A DNA stretch of 64,000 nt, taken from the NCBI GenBank assembly GCA_000949895.1, contig JWIT01000002.1:248001-312000 (forward strand). Direction: 5' to 3'. The notes beneath the pieces are model-generated. The model was not told the DNA's origin, made no database searches, and saw only the letters and a list, made by a program, of their open reading frames with translations. The DNA is from Agrobacterium arsenijevicii (GTDB taxonomy: Bacteria > Pseudomonadota > Alphaproteobacteria > Rhizobiales > Rhizobiaceae). Of the stretch, positions 28,427 through 38,135 are shown in pieces. The first letter of the stretch is position 1, and each line of letters begins with the position of its first letter. The position numbers and the translations under genes are program-made.

Positions 28427-29473
28427 ATGCGTATCGCATTTTTCGTCAATTCAATCGAGACCGAGGGACCGAACTATGCCACCGGCCTGCTGGCCATGGC
28501 TGCGCTCAATCGTGGTCACGAGGTGGTCTATCTCACACCGGGCGACTTCACTCTTCGATCGGACGACAGCCTGACCATTCATGCCTCCGTGCTGCCAAAA
28601 GGGAAGTACAAGAAGGCCGACGCTTTCCATGCTGCCCTTCAGGACAAGGCTCTGGAACGGCGCACCATGGATGTGGAGGAACTCGATGCGCTTATGCTGC
28701 GCAACGATCCCTCACTCGACCAGACGACGAGGCCATGGGCTGTGCATGCCGGCATTCTGTTCGGCCGGCTTGCCGAACAGCGCGGTGTGGTTGTTCTGAA
28801 CGACCCGGAAGGTCTGGCGCTGGCGCAGAACAAGCTCTATTTCCAGAGCTTTCCCGAAATCGTCCGCCCGACCACGATCATCTCGCGCAATGTCGATGAA
28901 ATCCGTGCTTTTGCCGATGCTCATCCCAAGGGTGTCATCGTCAAGCCGCTGCAGGGTTCCGGCGGCAAGAATGTCTTCAAGATAGGCTCCAGCAAGGAGG
29001 CCAATCTCAACCAGATTTTCGAGGCGGTCAGTCTCGAAGGTTATCTGATTGCGCAGGCCTATCTGCCGGCCGCAAAGGACGGCGATATCCGCTTTTTCAT
29101 GATGAATGGCAGGCCGCTGATGCGTGACGGGCAGTATGCAGCCCTTCGCCGCGTGCCGGCAAAAGGCGATCTGCGCTCCAACATTCACGCCAATGGCACC
29201 GCCGAGGCCGTGAAAGTGACGGACGAAATCGTGGCGCTTGCCGAAATGATGCGGCCGAAGCTGGTGGAAGACGGCATGTTTCTGGTCGGGCTCGATATTG
29301 TCGGCGACAAAATACTGGAGGTGAACGTCTTTTCGCCGGGCGGCCTTTCCAATATCCGCGACCTCACCGATATCGATTTCAGCGATACGATCATCGAGGC
29401 CGTGGAGACCAAGATCGCCATGCAGAGCGCCTCGGGCGGCGTGCTTTCCAACAGATTGCTGGCGACCTTGTGA
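28427..29473 (+). CDS. ATP-grasp ligase, glutathione synthetase (GshB)-like
   Basis: A 348-aa ligase. The N-terminal about 120 residues resemble the glutathione synthetase pre-ATP-grasp domain (FFVNSIETEGPNYATGLLAM; DPSLDQTTRPWAVHAGILF). The ATP-grasp fold follows with the glycine-rich loop VKPLQGSGGKNVF near residue 180 and the Mg-binding strand GLDIVGDKILEVNVFSPGG near 290. Such enzymes join a carboxylate, via an acyl phosphate, to an amine, most often an amino acid or peptide. It is not the housekeeping gshB by context: its operon partners are two putative hydrolases. GGAGG lies 8 bases before the ATG. It ends 1 base before the convergent lpsL gene. Confidence 0.88.
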   Translation: MRIAFFVNSIETEGPNYATGLLAMAALNRGHEVVYLTPGDFTLRSDDSLTIHASVLPKGKYKKADAFHAALQDKALERRTMDVEELDALMLRNDPSLDQTTRPWAVHAGILFGRLAEQRGVVVLNDPEGLALAQNKLYFQSFPEIVRPTTIISRNVDEIRAFADAHPKGVIVKPLQGSGGKNVFKIGSSKEANLNQIFEAVSLEGYLIAQAYLPAAKDGDIRFFMMNGRPLMRDGQYAALRRVPAKGDLRSNIHANGTAEAVKVTDEIVALAEMMRPKLVEDGMFLVGLDIVGDKILEVNVFSPGGLSNIRDLTDIDFSDTIIEAVETKIAMQSASGGVLSNRLLATL

Positions 29474-29474
29474 G

Positions 29475-30497
29475 CTATTCCCGCAGCTCGCTCAACTGCA
29501 TATCACGATACCAGGCGACGAGGGCTTTGATGCCCTCTTCGACCGGGGTTTGCGGCACATAGCCGGTCAAGGCCCTGAGAAGATCGGGCGAGGCGAAGGT
29601 GCGGGGAACGTCTCCCTGCTGCATCGGCAGCATGTTGCGGATCGCCGGCCTGCCGACCGCCTTTTCTACCGTCTCGACGAAGTGCATCAGCTCCACCGGC
29701 TGGCCGCCGCCAATGTTGACGATGCGGAAGGGGGCGTGGTGCGACAGCGTGTCTGTCACGCCTTCCTGCGTCACCCGGTTTTCCTCTGACGGAATGATCT
29801 GGCTCAGCCGGACGATGCCTTCGACCAGATCGTCGATATAGGTGAAATCGCGGCTCATATTGCCTTGACCGTAAATATCGATCGGCCTGCCGTTCGAGAT
29901 GGCGTCGACAAATTTGATCGGTGCCATGTCCGGTCGTCCCCATGGCCCGTAAACCGTGAAGAAGCGGAAGGCTGTGGTCGGCAACTTGTGGAGATGGGCA
30001 TAGCTATGCGCCATCAGTTCCATCGATTTTTTCGTGGCCGCATAAAGCGTCATCGGCTCGTCGGCCTTGTCGCTTTCCGCAAAGGGAATTTTTTCGTTGG
30101 CGCCGTAGATGGAAGAGGTCGATGCCAGCATCAGGTGTTTGACTTGCAAATTCCTGGCAAGTTCCAGCATGTTGAACGAGCCGATGAGATTGGAATCGAT
30201 ATAGGCGCGTGGATTTTCAAGGCTGTAACGAACACCCGCCTGTGCCGCGAGATGGATGATGATCTCCGGTTCGGCAGCCTCCGCCGCCCGCTTCAGGGCA
30301 TCCGTATCTTCCAGCATGCCGATCTCGGCCCGGAAACCGTTGGAGCGGGAAAGAATGGCGTGGCGTTTTTCCTTGAGGCTGACATCGTAATATTTCGTCA
30401 TGCCGTCGAAACCGGTCACGAAGTGGCCGGCATCGAGCAGCCGCTTGGCAACGTAAAAACCGATGAAGCCCGCGGTGCCGGTAACCAGATAACGCAT
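29475..30497 (-). CDS. lpsL: UDP-glucuronate 4-epimerase
   Basis: A 340-aa extended short-chain dehydrogenase. [15 protein letters not shown] binds [12 protein letters not shown] near residue 42 is specific to the UDP-glucuronate epimerase group, and the catalytic YAATK lies near residue 153. It makes UDP-galacturonate from UDP-glucuronate for lipopolysaccharide or capsule. The UDP-glucose dehydrogenase gene providing its substrate is immediately upstream on the same strand, 86 bases away. The rkpK-lpsL pairing is known from Sinorhizobium. Confidence 0.92.
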   Translation of the reverse strand: MRYLVTGTAGFIGFYVAKRLLDAGHFVTGFDGMTKYYDVSLKEKRHAILSRSNGFRAEIGMLEDTDALKRAAEAAEPEIIIHLAAQAGVRYSLENPRAYIDSNLIGSFNMLELARNLQVKHLMLASTSSIYGANEKIPFAESDKADEPMTLYAATKKSMELMAHSYAHLHKLPTTAFRFFTVYGPWGRPDMAPIKFVDAISNGRPIDIYGQGNMSRDFTYIDDLVEGIVRLSQIIPSEENRVTQEGVTDTLSHHAPFRIVNIGGGQPVELMHFVETVEKAVGRPAIRNMLPMQQGDVPRTFASPDLLRALTGYVPQTPVEEGIKALVAWYRDMQLSELRE

Positions 30498-30583
30498 GAT
30501 GACTATATCCCAAATCCGTTGGTGCGTTTGCGGCCGAACCGAAACGCGAAAACCGTTTTAATCAAATTTCGAAGGCGAAACCG

Positions 30584-31915
30584 TTACTGGCCCTTGTCGG
30601 GACTGCTCTCGTGCGGACGGCCGATCCCGGCATAGATGAAGCCGTGTCCGGTGACTTCATCCGTGCGATAGATATTGCGCAAATCTACCAGCACAGGGTT
30701 TTTCATGATGGCCTTCAGACGCGGCAGGTCGAGCGCGCGGAACTGGTTCCATTCCGTTACGATCACCACGGCGTCGGCATCCTCCGCCGCCTCGTAGGGG
30801 CCGCTGGCATACTCGATATCCTCCATGACGTGGCGGGCATTCGGCATGCCTTCGGGGTCGTAGCCGACTACTCTCGCGCCGCCATCCTGCAGGGTCTGGA
30901 TGATGGCAATCGCCGGGCTGTCACGCATGTCGTCGGTATTGGGTTTGAAGGTGAGGCCAAGCACGGCGATCTTCTTGCCGCGCACATCGCCGCCCACTGC
31001 GTTGATGACCTTGCGGCCCATGGCGCGCTTGCGGTTGTCGTTGATGGCGATGGTGGTCTCGATCAACCGCACCGGCGCGTCATAGTCCTGCGCGGTCTTG
31101 GCGAGCGCCAGCGTATCCTTGGGAAAACAGGAGCCGCCGTAACCGGGGCCGGCATGCAGGAATTTCGCGCCGATGCGGCCATCGAGACCGATGCCGCGCG
31201 AAATGTCCTGAACATTGGCGCCGACCTTTTCGCACAGATCCGCCATTTCGTTGATGAAGGTGATCTTCATCGCCAGAAAGGCGTTGGCGGCATATTTGAT
31301 CAGTTCCGAAGAGCGTCTCGTGGTGAAGAGCAGCGGCGACTGGTTCAGATAGAGCGGACGGTAAACCTCCGTCATGACAGGCCGCGCGCGCTCGTCCGAA
31401 AGACCAACGACGATGCGGTCCGGCCGCTTGAAGTCCTCGATGGCAGCACCTTCGCGCAGGAATTCCGGATTGGAGACCACGGCGAAATCCGCCGACGGGT
31501 TTTCCTCGCGGATGATGCGCTCCACCTCGTCGCCGGTGCCGACGGGAACGGTGGACTTGGTGACGATGACGGTAAAACCGTCAAGCGCATGGGCGATTTC
31601 TTTCGCCGCCGCATAGACATAACCGAGATCGGCGTGGCCGTCGCCACGCCGCGACGGCGTGCCGACCGCGATGAAGACGACATCGGCACTGGCGACCGCG
31701 GCAGGAAGATCGGTGGTGAAGCTCAACCGGCCGGCCTTGGCATTATTGGCGACGATGACTTCCAGACCCGGTTCGAAGATCGGAATATGGCCGCTTTTCA
31801 GCGCTTCGATCTTCTCCGGCATCTTGTCGACGCAGATCACGTCATGGCCGAAATCGGCAAAACACGCACCGGAAACAAGGCCGACATAACCGGCGCCGAT
31901 CATCACTATCCGCAT
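30584..31915 (-). CDS. ugd: UDP-glucose 6-dehydrogenase
   Basis: A 443-aa enzyme that oxidises UDP-glucose twice to UDP-glucuronate with NAD. The N-terminus MIGAGYVGLVSGACFADFGHDV is the nucleotide-binding site, and GPGYGGSCFPKDT near residue 260 holds the catalytic cysteine. Length is standard. It lies upstream of lpsL in what is probably one transcript that supplies uronic acid sugar nucleotides for surface polysaccharides; the rhizobial name for this gene is rkpK. Confidence 0.95.
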   Translation of the reverse strand: MRIVMIGAGYVGLVSGACFADFGHDVICVDKMPEKIEALKSGHIPIFEPGLEVIVANNAKAGRLSFTTDLPAAVASADVVFIAVGTPSRRGDGHADLGYVYAAAKEIAHALDGFTVIVTKSTVPVGTGDEVERIIREENPSADFAVVSNPEFLREGAAIEDFKRPDRIVVGLSDERARPVMTEVYRPLYLNQSPLLFTTRRSSELIKYAANAFLAMKITFINEMADLCEKVGANVQDISRGIGLDGRIGAKFLHAGPGYGGSCFPKDTLALAKTAQDYDAPVRLIETTIAINDNRKRAMGRKVINAVGGDVRGKKIAVLGLTFKPNTDDMRDSPAIAIIQTLQDGGARVVGYDPEGMPNARHVMEDIEYASGPYEAAEDADAVVIVTEWNQFRALDLPRLKAIMKNPVLVDLRNIYRTDEVTGHGFIYAGIGRPHESSPDKGQ

Positions 31916-32291
31916 TCTTCTTCCTTTCGGTCCGTGAGGCGATATTCGCGCGGCAATGCTCAGGCGAAATCAACGGGTGCAATCACACCACAATGTTTAG
32001 CCGCCTTCACGCTTGCCGCCAAGCGCCACGATCAACACGGGCTAACCTCTTTCCATGACGGGGATATGATGACGACGGCGGGACAAATTTGCCGCACCTT
32101 GCGGCCATTTGCATCGATGGCGTCGTATCGCCCGTTTTTGCTGTTTTTGCGGCTTGCACTCATAGGTAGCCGGGTCTAGCCATAGGGTGAGGATCAAATC
32201 TGCCAGACTGTCTGTCCCTAAAGGGGCGTCCGGGTTGCTTTACGCGGCCGGGGTGGGCTTTGCGTTGCGGTCGATGTTCGGGGAAGTTCAA
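31916..32291. other. Divergent gap between ugd and the EamA transporter gene
   Basis: About 376 bases. It must hold the promoters of ugd-lpsL and of the transporter. I find no clear dyad, stress-promoter match or RNA-like fold. A 37-codon plus-strand frame (32066-32179) is present but unsupported. Confidence 0.4.
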
Positions 32292-33179
32292 ATGCAAAAG
32301 GGTTTTCTGCTCGGTCTGTTCGCTTATGCGACCTTTTCCCTGGGCGATGCCACGATCAAGTCGCTCGGATCACAGATCAGCGTTTTCGAGATCGGTTTCT
32401 TCAGCATCCTGTTTTCCGGCATCTTCATCTTCTTCAGCAAACCGCGTGAGGAAAGGTGGCGTGAATTCTGGCGCATGAGCCGTCCGTTTGCGGTGCACGG
32501 GCGAGCGATTTCCGGCCTCTTCGCCGGTATTCTCGGCATTTATGCCTTCACCACCATTCCGCTCGCCGAAGCCTATGCGCTGATCTTTCTGTCGCCGCTG
32601 TTCGTGACCGTGCTGTCCGCTGTTGTCCTCAAGGAAGACATCGGGCCATGGCGCTGGGCGGCGGTTCTGGCCGGCATCGTCGGCGTTCTGCTCGTCGTGC
32701 GGCCGGGCTTCAAGGCGCTGGAACTCGGACACGTCGCTGCGATCGGCGTCGCATTCCTGGCGGCGATGACCATCGTCCTGCTCCGGTCGCTTGCGGGCAA
32801 GGAAAAGCGCACCTCGATCATGGGTGTGCTGCTGGTCTACGGCCTTACCTTCAACGGCATTGCCTCGATTCCCGAATTCGTCATGCCCAATCTGCACCAG
32901 TTCGTCGCTTTTGCCTTCATCGGACTGTGCACGGCGACGGGTCAGATAACCCTGCTGGTTGCAACCCGGATCGCGCCGGCCAGCCAGATCGCGCCGTCGC
33001 ATTATTCGCAAATCCTCTGGGCCGTGGCGATCGGCATGACCTTCTTTCACGAATATCCGGATGCTATCGCGGTGCTCGGGCTGGGTGTCATCGCCGCATC
33101 GGGACTTCTGACCATGATCCGAGAAAAGATCAGGCTCGGCACGGTGCGCTGGAACCCGTTTTTCCGTAATCGCCTCTGA
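32292..33179 (+). CDS. EamA-family (DMT superfamily) transporter
   Basis: A 295-aa inner-membrane protein with two EamA repeats of five helices each (about 5-140 and 150-290). The first helix is FLLGLFAYATFSLGDATIK, the repeat signature LAEAYALIFLSPLFVTVLSA near residue 90, and the second-half counterpart SQIAPSHYSQILWAVAIG near 235. Such proteins export amino acids or metabolites; the substrate is unknown. I favour the ATG at 32292 (GGGGAAG just upstream; resulting length is typical) over an in-frame ATG at 32274 and a GTG at 32187. Confidence 0.87.
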   Translation: MQKGFLLGLFAYATFSLGDATIKSLGSQISVFEIGFFSILFSGIFIFFSKPREERWREFWRMSRPFAVHGRAISGLFAGILGIYAFTTIPLAEAYALIFLSPLFVTVLSAVVLKEDIGPWRWAAVLAGIVGVLLVVRPGFKALELGHVAAIGVAFLAAMTIVLLRSLAGKEKRTSIMGVLLVYGLTFNGIASIPEFVMPNLHQFVAFAFIGLCTATGQITLLVATRIAPASQIAPSHYSQILWAVAIGMTFFHEYPDAIAVLGLGVIAASGLLTMIREKIRLGTVRWNPFFRNRL

Positions 33180-33286
33180 CTTCTCGTCTGCAATAGGAAA
33201 CAGTGCGTCAACCGAAGCGCGGCTTGCGGGCGGGTGGTGAGGCGGCCCATAAGGCTTTTCATCGATAGATGAACGGAGAGCCGCAA

Positions 33287-34267
33287 ATGCTCGTGGATGG
33301 AAAATGGACTGCCGAATGGCATCCGGTGCAGGCGACCGACAAGAAGGGTGGCTTCGTTCGCCAGACATCCGGCTTCCGCAACTGGGTGACGCCGGATGGT
33401 TCGGCAGGTCCGACGGGTGAGGGTGGTTTCAAGGCCGAGGCCGGCCGTTATCACCTCTATGTCGCGCTGATCTGCCCATGGGCATCGCGCACGCTGATCG
33501 GCCGTAAACTCAAGAAGCTGGAAGACGTCATTTCGGTTTCGGTCGTGGAGCCGACGCTTTCCGACGAGGGCTGGAAATTCGGCGATTATCCGGGTTCAAA
33601 CCGCGATGCGCTGAATGGCTTCACCCATATCCATGAGGCCTATACCAGCGCCGATCCGCATTATACTGGCCGCGCCACCGTTCCGGTGCTGTGGGACAAA
33701 AAGACGAAAACCATCGTCAACAACGAATCCGCCGATATTCTGCGCATGCTGAATTCCGGTTTCGGCGATCTGGCCGATAATAGTATTGATCTTTACCCGG
33801 AGGCGCTTCGGAACGAGATCGACGCGCTCAACGACCATATCTATCCGCGTCTCAACAACGGGGTCTACAGAACGGGTTTTGCCACCACGCAGATTGCCTA
33901 TGAGGAAGCCTTCGCCGAGGTCTTTGCGACACTCCAGGAACTTGAAACTCGCCTCGCATCAGGCGGTCCCTTCCTCTTCGGCGATCGCCTGACTGAAACG
34001 GACGTCAGGCTTTTCGTGACGCTGGTGCGTTTTGACGCCGCCTATTACGGCCTGTTCAAATGCAACCTGCGCCGCATTGTCGATTATCCGGCCCTGCAGG
34101 CTTATATGATGCGGGTGCTGACTGTTCCGGGCGTGCGCGACACGGTCAATATCGATCACATCAAGCGCGGTTATTATTCGATCAAGGCGCTCAATCCGAC
34201 CCGGATCGTGCCAGTCGGCCCCGACCTTCCTGGGCTTGATGAGGTTTCCCTCTCCGCCGTTGCGTAA
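33287..34267 (+). CDS. Glutathionyl-hydroquinone reductase (YqjG/PcpF family, Xi-class glutathione transferase)
   Basis: A 326-aa enzyme. The catalytic cysteine is C63 in the ICPWASR motif, characteristic of Xi-class enzymes, which reduce glutathionyl-hydroquinones with glutathione in the cytoplasm. Other family marks are the N-terminal GAFVRQ-like GGFVRQTSGFRNW, YTGRATVPVLWDKK and IVNNESADILRM near residues 128-155, and the all-helical C-terminal domain with ETDVRLFVTLVRFDAAYY near residue 240. GGAGA lies 8 bases before the ATG at 33287; an ATG six codons upstream is the alternative. Confidence 0.92.
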   Translation: MLVDGKWTAEWHPVQATDKKGGFVRQTSGFRNWVTPDGSAGPTGEGGFKAEAGRYHLYVALICPWASRTLIGRKLKKLEDVISVSVVEPTLSDEGWKFGDYPGSNRDALNGFTHIHEAYTSADPHYTGRATVPVLWDKKTKTIVNNESADILRMLNSGFGDLADNSIDLYPEALRNEIDALNDHIYPRLNNGVYRTGFATTQIAYEEAFAEVFATLQELETRLASGGPFLFGDRLTETDVRLFVTLVRFDAAYYGLFKCNLRRIVDYPALQAYMMRVLTVPGVRDTVNIDHIKRGYYSIKALNPTRIVPVGPDLPGLDEVSLSAVA

Positions 34268-34270
34268 ATA

Positions 34271-35173
34271 TCAAGCCGGTTTGCCGACCTGATCGAGAAG
34301 CCATGCCTGGAAGGCACGGGCGAGCACATTGTCCTGTCGCCCTTCCGGCAGGGCGACGTAATAGCTCTTGTCGGTCTGCAGGGGGATGTCGAACACGATT
34401 TCGAGGCGGCCGGCGACGAGTTCCGCCTCGATCAGATATTTCGGCAAGAGGGCAAAACCGATGCCGCTTATGGCCGCCTCGATGATCATCGAAAACTGGT
34501 CGAAACGGCTGCCCCTATAGGCATTGTCCGCCGTCACCCCGTTCATCTCCAGCCATTCCGTCCACAGTTTCGGGCGTGTGGTCACATGCAGCAACGGTTG
34601 CGCGGCAAAGTCGGTGGGCCGCTCTACACGGGTGCGGCGCAGCAAGGCGGGGCTGGCGACCGGCACGATCACCTCGTTGCATAAGAAGGCGCAGGTGCCA
34701 TGCGCCCAGACCGGCTGGCCATAGTGAATGGCGAGGTCGAAACCTTCCTCGTCAAAGTCGAAGGGGTGTGACCTTGATCCGATCGTGATGGTTATTTCCG
34801 GATTGGCATCGATGAACCGGTGGAGGCGTGGCATCAGCCAGCGGCTGCCGAAGGTTGGCAGGGTGGCAACGGACAGCGATGCATGTGATGTTCCGGCAGA
34901 AACAGCACGCACCATCAGCTGTTCGGATTGTTGCAACAGGCGGCGCACATCGGGCAGGAATTTGCGTCCCGCTTCCGACAAAACGACACGCCTGCGGATG
35001 CGCTCGAAAAGCTGCATTCCGGTCTGGGCTTCCAGGTCGCTGATTTGCCGGCTGACCGCGCTTTGCGTGAGGTTGAGTTCTTCCGCCGCACGGGTAAAAT
35101 TGCTGTGCCGTGCCGCGCATTCGAACGCTTGCAGGGTGACGATGTCAGGAACCAGTCTTCTGCGCGGATCCAT
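34271..35173 (-). CDS. LysR-family transcriptional regulator, GcvA-like
   Basis: A 300-aa regulator. The N-terminus RRLVPDIVTLQAFECAARHSNFTRAAEELNLTQSAVSRQI is the LysR DNA-binding domain in the form found in GcvA/AmpR-like members; the rest is the effector domain. It is divergent from the aldehyde dehydrogenase gene at 35373 across a 199-base gap and most likely regulates it. It converges with the hydroquinone reductase gene with 3 bases between stops. Confidence 0.9.
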   Translation of the reverse strand: MDPRRRLVPDIVTLQAFECAARHSNFTRAAEELNLTQSAVSRQISDLEAQTGMQLFERIRRRVVLSEAGRKFLPDVRRLLQQSEQLMVRAVSAGTSHASLSVATLPTFGSRWLMPRLHRFIDANPEITITIGSRSHPFDFDEEGFDLAIHYGQPVWAHGTCAFLCNEVIVPVASPALLRRTRVERPTDFAAQPLLHVTTRPKLWTEWLEMNGVTADNAYRGSRFDQFSMIIEAAISGIGFALLPKYLIEAELVAGRLEIVFDIPLQTDKSYYVALPEGRQDNVLARAFQAWLLDQVGKPA

Positions 35174-35372
35174 TCCACTCTCGCATCAACTTACCCGCTT
35201 TCCTCATTGGAAAAGGGTCATTATGCCCATATATGATTACGGGAAAGAATGGAACGGTGTTTTGCCAGTCTTGGCGGAACCGTTTGCGAATTCGGGGAAA
35301 GAGGAGCCGGGAGTTGAAGGTGCCGTATCAAAAACGGCCTTCCTCCCCATCAGGCCAAAAGGATGATTGAAC

Positions 35373-36902
35373 ATGGATGCGACCACGAAGCTTGACGTGA
35401 AACAGGAAGCCGCGGCCCTGCTCGACAGGATGGGCGTTGCCCGCGATCTCTATACCGGCGGCGACATGGCCTCCTTCAGCCCGGTGACGGGCGAGCAGAT
35501 CGCCAGCCTCAAGACCATTTCGGTGGATGGCGTTGCAGCCGTGGTCGACAAGGCCGATGCCGCCTTCAAGGTCTGGCGCAATGTGCCTGCCCCGCGCCGT
35601 GGCGAACTGATCCGGCTTTTGGGTGAGGAGCTGCGCGCTTTCAAGGCCGATCTCGGCCGTCTCGTCTCGCTGGAAGCGGGCAAGGTTCCCTCCGAGGGTC
35701 TCGGCGAAGTGCAGGAGATGATCGACATCTGCGATTTCGCCGTCGGTCTCTCCCGCCAGCTTTACGGCCTCACCATCGCCACGGAACGTCCCGGCCACCG
35801 CATGATGGAAACCTGGCATCCGCTTGGCGTTGTCGGCGTCATCTCCGCCTTCAACTTCCCCGTTGCCGTCTGGTCGTGGAACGCGGCGCTTGCGCTCGTC
35901 TGCGGTAATTCGGTGGTCTGGAAGCCTTCTGAAAAGACCCCGCTGACCGCACTTGCCGTTCAGGGCATTTTTGAGCGTGCCGTCGCCCGTTTCGGTGATG
36001 CGCCGGAAGGTCTGTCGCAGCTTCTGATCGGCGACCGCGCTGTCGGCGAAGCATTGGTGGACAACCCCAAGGTTCCGCTGGTTTCGGCCACGGGTTCCAC
36101 CCGCATGGGCCGCGATGTCGGCCCGCGTCTGGCGAAACGTTTTGCCCGCGCCATTCTGGAGCTTGGCGGCAACAATGCCGGCATCGTCTGCCCCTCTGCC
36201 GATCTCGATATGGCGCTGCGCGCCATCGCCTTCGGCGCCATGGGCACGGCCGGCCAGCGCTGCACCACGCTTCGCCGTCTATTCGTGCATGACAGCGTTT
36301 ATGACCAGCTCGTGCCGCGCCTGAAAAAGGCCTACGCCTCGGTTTCCGTTGGCAATCCGCTGGAAACGTCGGCGCTTGTCGGACCGCTGGTCGACAAGGC
36401 GGCTTTCGATGGCATGCAGAAGGCGCTTGAGGCGGCCAAAGCCCATGACGGTGTGGTGAATGGCGGCGGACGCGTGGATACCGGTGCGCCGGATGCCTAT
36501 TATGTCAAACCTGCACTTGTCGAAATGCCTGAACAGGCGGGACCGGTGCTGGAAGAGACATTCGCGCCGATCCTCTATGTGATGAAGTACAGCGATCTCG
36601 ATCAGGCGATCGACGCGCATAATGCCGTTGCCGCTGGTCTGTCGTCGTCGATCTTCACCCGCGACATACAGGAATCGGAACGTTTCCTGTCGTCGGAAGG
36701 CTCGGATTGCGGCATCGCCAACGTCAATATCGGCACCTCGGGCGCAGAAATCGGCGGCGCCTTCGGTGGTGAAAAGGAAACCGGCGGCGGTCGCGAATCC
36801 GGTTCGGATGCGTGGAAGGCCTATATGCGCCGCGCCACCAACACGATCAACTACTCCAAGGCGCTGCCCTTGGCGCAGGGCGTGTCCTTCGACATCGAAT
36901 AA
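35373..36902 (+). CDS. amaB: ALDH7-type aldehyde dehydrogenase, probable L-piperidine-6-carboxylate/alpha-aminoadipate semialdehyde dehydrogenase
   Basis: A 509-aa aldehyde dehydrogenase. LELGGNNAGIVCPSADLDMA carries the general-base Glu near residue 265, and GQRCTTLRR carries the catalytic Cys near residue 300; GQRCTTLRR and TSGAEIGGAFGGEKETGGGRESGSDAW near the end are marks of the ALDH7 (antiquitin) branch. That branch oxidises alpha-aminoadipate semialdehyde in lysine breakdown. I use the ATG at 35373; a TTG two codons upstream is the alternative. The divergent LysR gene is its likely regulator, and a strong terminator follows. Confidence 0.9.
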   Translation: MDATTKLDVKQEAAALLDRMGVARDLYTGGDMASFSPVTGEQIASLKTISVDGVAAVVDKADAAFKVWRNVPAPRRGELIRLLGEELRAFKADLGRLVSLEAGKVPSEGLGEVQEMIDICDFAVGLSRQLYGLTIATERPGHRMMETWHPLGVVGVISAFNFPVAVWSWNAALALVCGNSVVWKPSEKTPLTALAVQGIFERAVARFGDAPEGLSQLLIGDRAVGEALVDNPKVPLVSATGSTRMGRDVGPRLAKRFARAILELGGNNAGIVCPSADLDMALRAIAFGAMGTAGQRCTTLRRLFVHDSVYDQLVPRLKKAYASVSVGNPLETSALVGPLVDKAAFDGMQKALEAAKAHDGVVNGGGRVDTGAPDAYYVKPALVEMPEQAGPVLEETFAPILYVMKYSDLDQAIDAHNAVAAGLSSSIFTRDIQESERFLSSEGSDCGIANVNIGTSGAEIGGAFGGEKETGGGRESGSDAWKAYMRRATNTINYSKALPLAQGVSFDIE

Positions 36903-36945
36903 ATCGCTCGCAGGTTTGCGCGTTCGATAGCGATATTGATCCATG

Positions 36946-36980
36946 ATGCCGGTGCGGCCAGTCCGCACCGGCATTCGTTT
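36946..36980 (+). terminator. Terminator after the ALDH7 gene
   Basis: A perfect 12-bp stem (ATGCCGGTGCGG, 36946-36957; CCGCACCGGCAT, 36963-36974) with a CCAGT loop is followed by a short T-rich stretch (TCGTTT), 43 bases after the stop codon. Confidence 0.8.
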
Positions 36981-37158
36981 ATCAAGCGGCCCTGGCAACA
37001 GCGCCTGCGATGATTTGCGGGAAAGAGGCGTCTGCGCGGAATTTTATTCCCGCAATATCGCTCACATTGAATTATCCTCTCTCTATCGTTTTCATGGAAA
37101 ACCCTAGCATTGCTCCATATCGCAAACCGGCCCCGGGGGTCGGTGATAAGGAGATCAA

Positions 37159-38112
37159 ATGTCCGCCATCACCCGTCGTGCCCTTTCCGCCAGCGTTCTT
37201 GTTGCCGCTGCATTATCCGTCCTGCCATTACAGGCGCATGCGGCGGAAGAGCTGAAAATCGGTTATCAGAAAACCGGTCTGCCGGTGATCGCAAGGCAAC
37301 AGGGCGTCATCGAAAAGGCGCTTGAGGCCAAGGGCGTGAAGGTGTCATGGGTCGAGTTCACCGCAGGCCCGCCGCTGGTGGAGGCCTTGAATGTCGGCTC
37401 CATCAATGTCGGCTGGACGGGTGATGCGCCGCCGATCTTCGGTCAGGCAGCCGGTTCGGCCATCGTTTATGTCGCGGCGCTTCCCTCGAACGGCAAGGGC
37501 GAGGCGATCTTCACCAAGCCTGAAAGCGGCATCAAATCGGTTGCCGATCTGAAGGGCAAGAAGGTCGGCGTCGGCAAGGGCACCAGCGCCCACAATCTGC
37601 TGGTGGCGGCAATTGAGAAAAACGGCCTGAAATTCAGCGATATCGACGTGGTGTATCTCAGCCCCGCCGATGCCGCAGCAGCCTTCGCCAGTGACAAGAT
37701 CGACGCCTGGGCCGTATGGGATCCGTTCTATGCGATCGCCGAGACCCGCTACAAGCCGGTGACGCTCGCCCGCACCAGCGAGGTTCTCAATGTGAGCACC
37801 TATTTCCTCGCCAATCGCGACTATGCCAAATCCCATGGAGACACCATCAATATTACGCTCGATGCTCTGGGCGAGGCGGCCAAATGGTCTGCCGCCAATC
37901 GTGACAAGGTTGCCGCTGCACTGCATGAGGTGACGGGTGTTCCGCTGGAAGCGCAGACACTGGCCGCCAACCGCTCCGATTTCGGCATCTCGAAGATCGA
38001 CGACAAGATCATCGCCAGCCAGCAGGAAACTGCCGATCGCTTTTATCGCCTTGGCCTGATCCCTAAGCAGATCAGCATCAAGGATGCTGTCTGGTCCGGC
38101 GCCACCAACTGA
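37159..38112 (+). CDS. ssuA: Aliphatic sulfonate/taurine-type ABC transporter substrate-binding protein
   Basis: A 317-aa periplasmic protein. Residues 1-29 form a signal peptide ending AHA-AEE. The mature part ELKIGYQKTGLPVIARQQGVIE and VEWVEFTAGPPLVEALNVGSINVGWTGDAPPIF-like sequence is typical of SsuA (NMT1/THI5-like fold). AAGGAG precedes the ATG at 37159. It heads a three-gene importer operon. The desulfonating enzymes SsuD/SsuE are not next to it, so the ligand could be a sulfonate, sulfate ester or taurine. Confidence 0.88.
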   Translation: MSAITRRALSASVLVAAALSVLPLQAHAAEELKIGYQKTGLPVIARQQGVIEKALEAKGVKVSWVEFTAGPPLVEALNVGSINVGWTGDAPPIFGQAAGSAIVYVAALPSNGKGEAIFTKPESGIKSVADLKGKKVGVGKGTSAHNLLVAAIEKNGLKFSDIDVVYLSPADAAAAFASDKIDAWAVWDPFYAIAETRYKPVTLARTSEVLNVSTYFLANRDYAKSHGDTINITLDALGEAAKWSAANRDKVAAALHEVTGVPLEAQTLAANRSDFGISKIDDKIIASQQETADRFYRLGLIPKQISIKDAVWSGATN

Positions 38113-38135
38113 TCCCGGATACGGAGGGCTTCGCC

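Noticed and set aside
30611..32179. 522-codon plus-strand open frame
   Set aside because: Antisense to ugd over most of its length; the tail after 31916 has no independent support.
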